From positions 1-5,566 of the forward strand of contig JAJZEJ010000511.1 in NCBI GenBank assembly GCA_021828635.1: DNA of 5,566 nt, given 5' to 3'. Positions within the stretch are counted from its first letter, which is position 1; every line of letters begins with the position of its first letter. Below, piece by piece: positions 5,074 through 5,566 of this stretch. The stretch comes from Chloroflexota bacterium (GTDB taxonomy: Bacteria > Chloroflexota > Ktedonobacteria > Ktedonobacterales > Ktedonobacteraceae). Position numbers and translations under genes: made by a program. Under the pieces are notes generated by a model. It saw nothing but the letters and a program-made list of their open reading frames with translations, ran no database searches and was not told the origin of the DNA.

Positions 5074-5566
5074 ATAGCGCATTTAGAATCACACCACAAC
5101 GTAGCACGCAATATGCGAATATGACCGAGATACTGGCGACACCTGAATTGCTAGCCAGCCCATTAGGTTCGGCCATCCATGACTTGACGCCTATGAAACT
5201 AGCAGGGCAGGATTATCTGCTGGCAAACATGGATGATGCAGCACTCAGTTCATCCTACACAAAAAAATTGTTGGGACGGCTGGGCGCGACGAGTGAAGCC
5301 TACGAATATTTCGAGCGCATTGGCGAGGTCACAGGACCATTATTACGTCCGATTGAGCCAGATTTCACACCTTTTGTGCCATTGGAGATGAGCGAGACGC
5401 GCCGCTATAAGGGCAAAACAAACGAAATTTTCACGCGCGTGCTGCTCAATCTGGCACTCTTCGCGGGTGGCTATAGCAACCAGTATACCGAACGGTTGCG
5501 TATTCTCGATCCTCTGGCTGGTGGCGGAACAACGCTCTTTCTAGCTCTGGCCTATGGCTATGACGC
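5070..5566 (+). CDS. Putative SAM-dependent methyltransferase (3'-truncated)
   Basis: The frame opens at the ATG overlapping the hicB stop and runs without interruption to the window end (165 full codons plus two bases). Residues 145-156 (ILDPLAGGGTTL) form the SAM-binding motif I of class I methyltransferases (D-P-x-x-G-x-G-T-T type). It is preceded by RRYKGKTNEIFTRVLLNLAL at 111-130, which resembles the segment before motif I in TRM11/UPF0020-like RNA methylases and in some DNA N-methyltransferases. No (D/N)PP(Y/W) catalytic motif appears in the visible part, so it would have to follow motif I, beyond the edge. The first 110 residues match nothing I recognise. The substrate (DNA, tRNA or protein) cannot be decided here. 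No clear Shine-Dalgarno precedes the ATG, so translation is probably coupled to hicB. A later in-frame ATG (residue 18, at 5121) is an alternative start. Confidence 0.7.
   Translation, partial: MNSAFRITPQRSTQYANMTEILATPELLASPLGSAIHDLTPMKLAGQDYLLANMDDAALSSSYTKKLLGRLGATSEAYEYFERIGEVTGPLLRPIEPDFTPFVPLEMSETRRYKGKTNEIFTRVLLNLALFAGGYSNQYTERLRILDPLAGGGTTLFLALAYGYD

Noticed and set aside
1..5566. CRISPR array, tRNA, rRNA, insertion sequence or prophage
   Set aside because: No regularly spaced repeats, no cloverleaf-like sequence, no rRNA-like stretch and no transposase or phage gene were seen on either strand.

Overview
The window is about 5.6 kb of moderate-GC bacterial chromosome with six protein-coding genes. 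Two of them are cut by the window edges. Several features together fit a Chloroflexota bacterium, most likely of the Ktedonobacteria type: a CAX-type cation exchanger, a sigma factor fused to a bifunctional-nuclease domain, a Uma2-family endonuclease, a fused NAD(P)HX repair enzyme, and a HicAB module of the short-HicB kind. This placement is an inference from gene content; no rRNA or other marker gene is present. I see no tRNA, CRISPR array, insertion sequence or prophage gene.

Layout, left to right. Positions 1-789 (+) hold the C-terminal part of a Ca2+/H+ antiporter. It converges on a minus-strand gene at 834-2045, which encodes an ECF-like sigma factor whose C-terminal half is a DUF151/BFN nuclease domain. 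A strong hairpin at 802-833 lies between the two stop codons. Diverging from the sigma-nuclease gene is a Uma2-family endonuclease at 2155-2784 (+). That gene converges on nnr at 2834-4381 (-), a bifunctional NAD(P)H-hydrate epimerase/dehydratase, and a 14-bp perfect hairpin (2798-2834) separates the pair. After nnr comes a 279-bp AT-rich divergent control region (4382-4660) with a good sigma-70 promoter facing right, a perfect 10-bp palindrome and an interrupted inverted repeat. It is followed by a tightly packed plus-strand operon: hicA (4661-4870), hicB (4867-5073) and the start of a SAM-dependent methyltransferase (5070 to the window end). Both junctions in that operon are 4-bp ATGA overlaps.

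The housekeeping content (ion transport, NAD(P)HX repair) is ordinary. Two things deserve attention. The first is the sigma factor/nuclease fusion, which carries a textbook Shine-Dalgarno sequence and an ATG exactly at the domain boundary, so the gene may also make the nuclease domain alone. The second is the three-gene hicA-hicB-methyltransferase unit, in which a toxin-antitoxin pair appears translationally coupled to a methyltransferase of unknown target.
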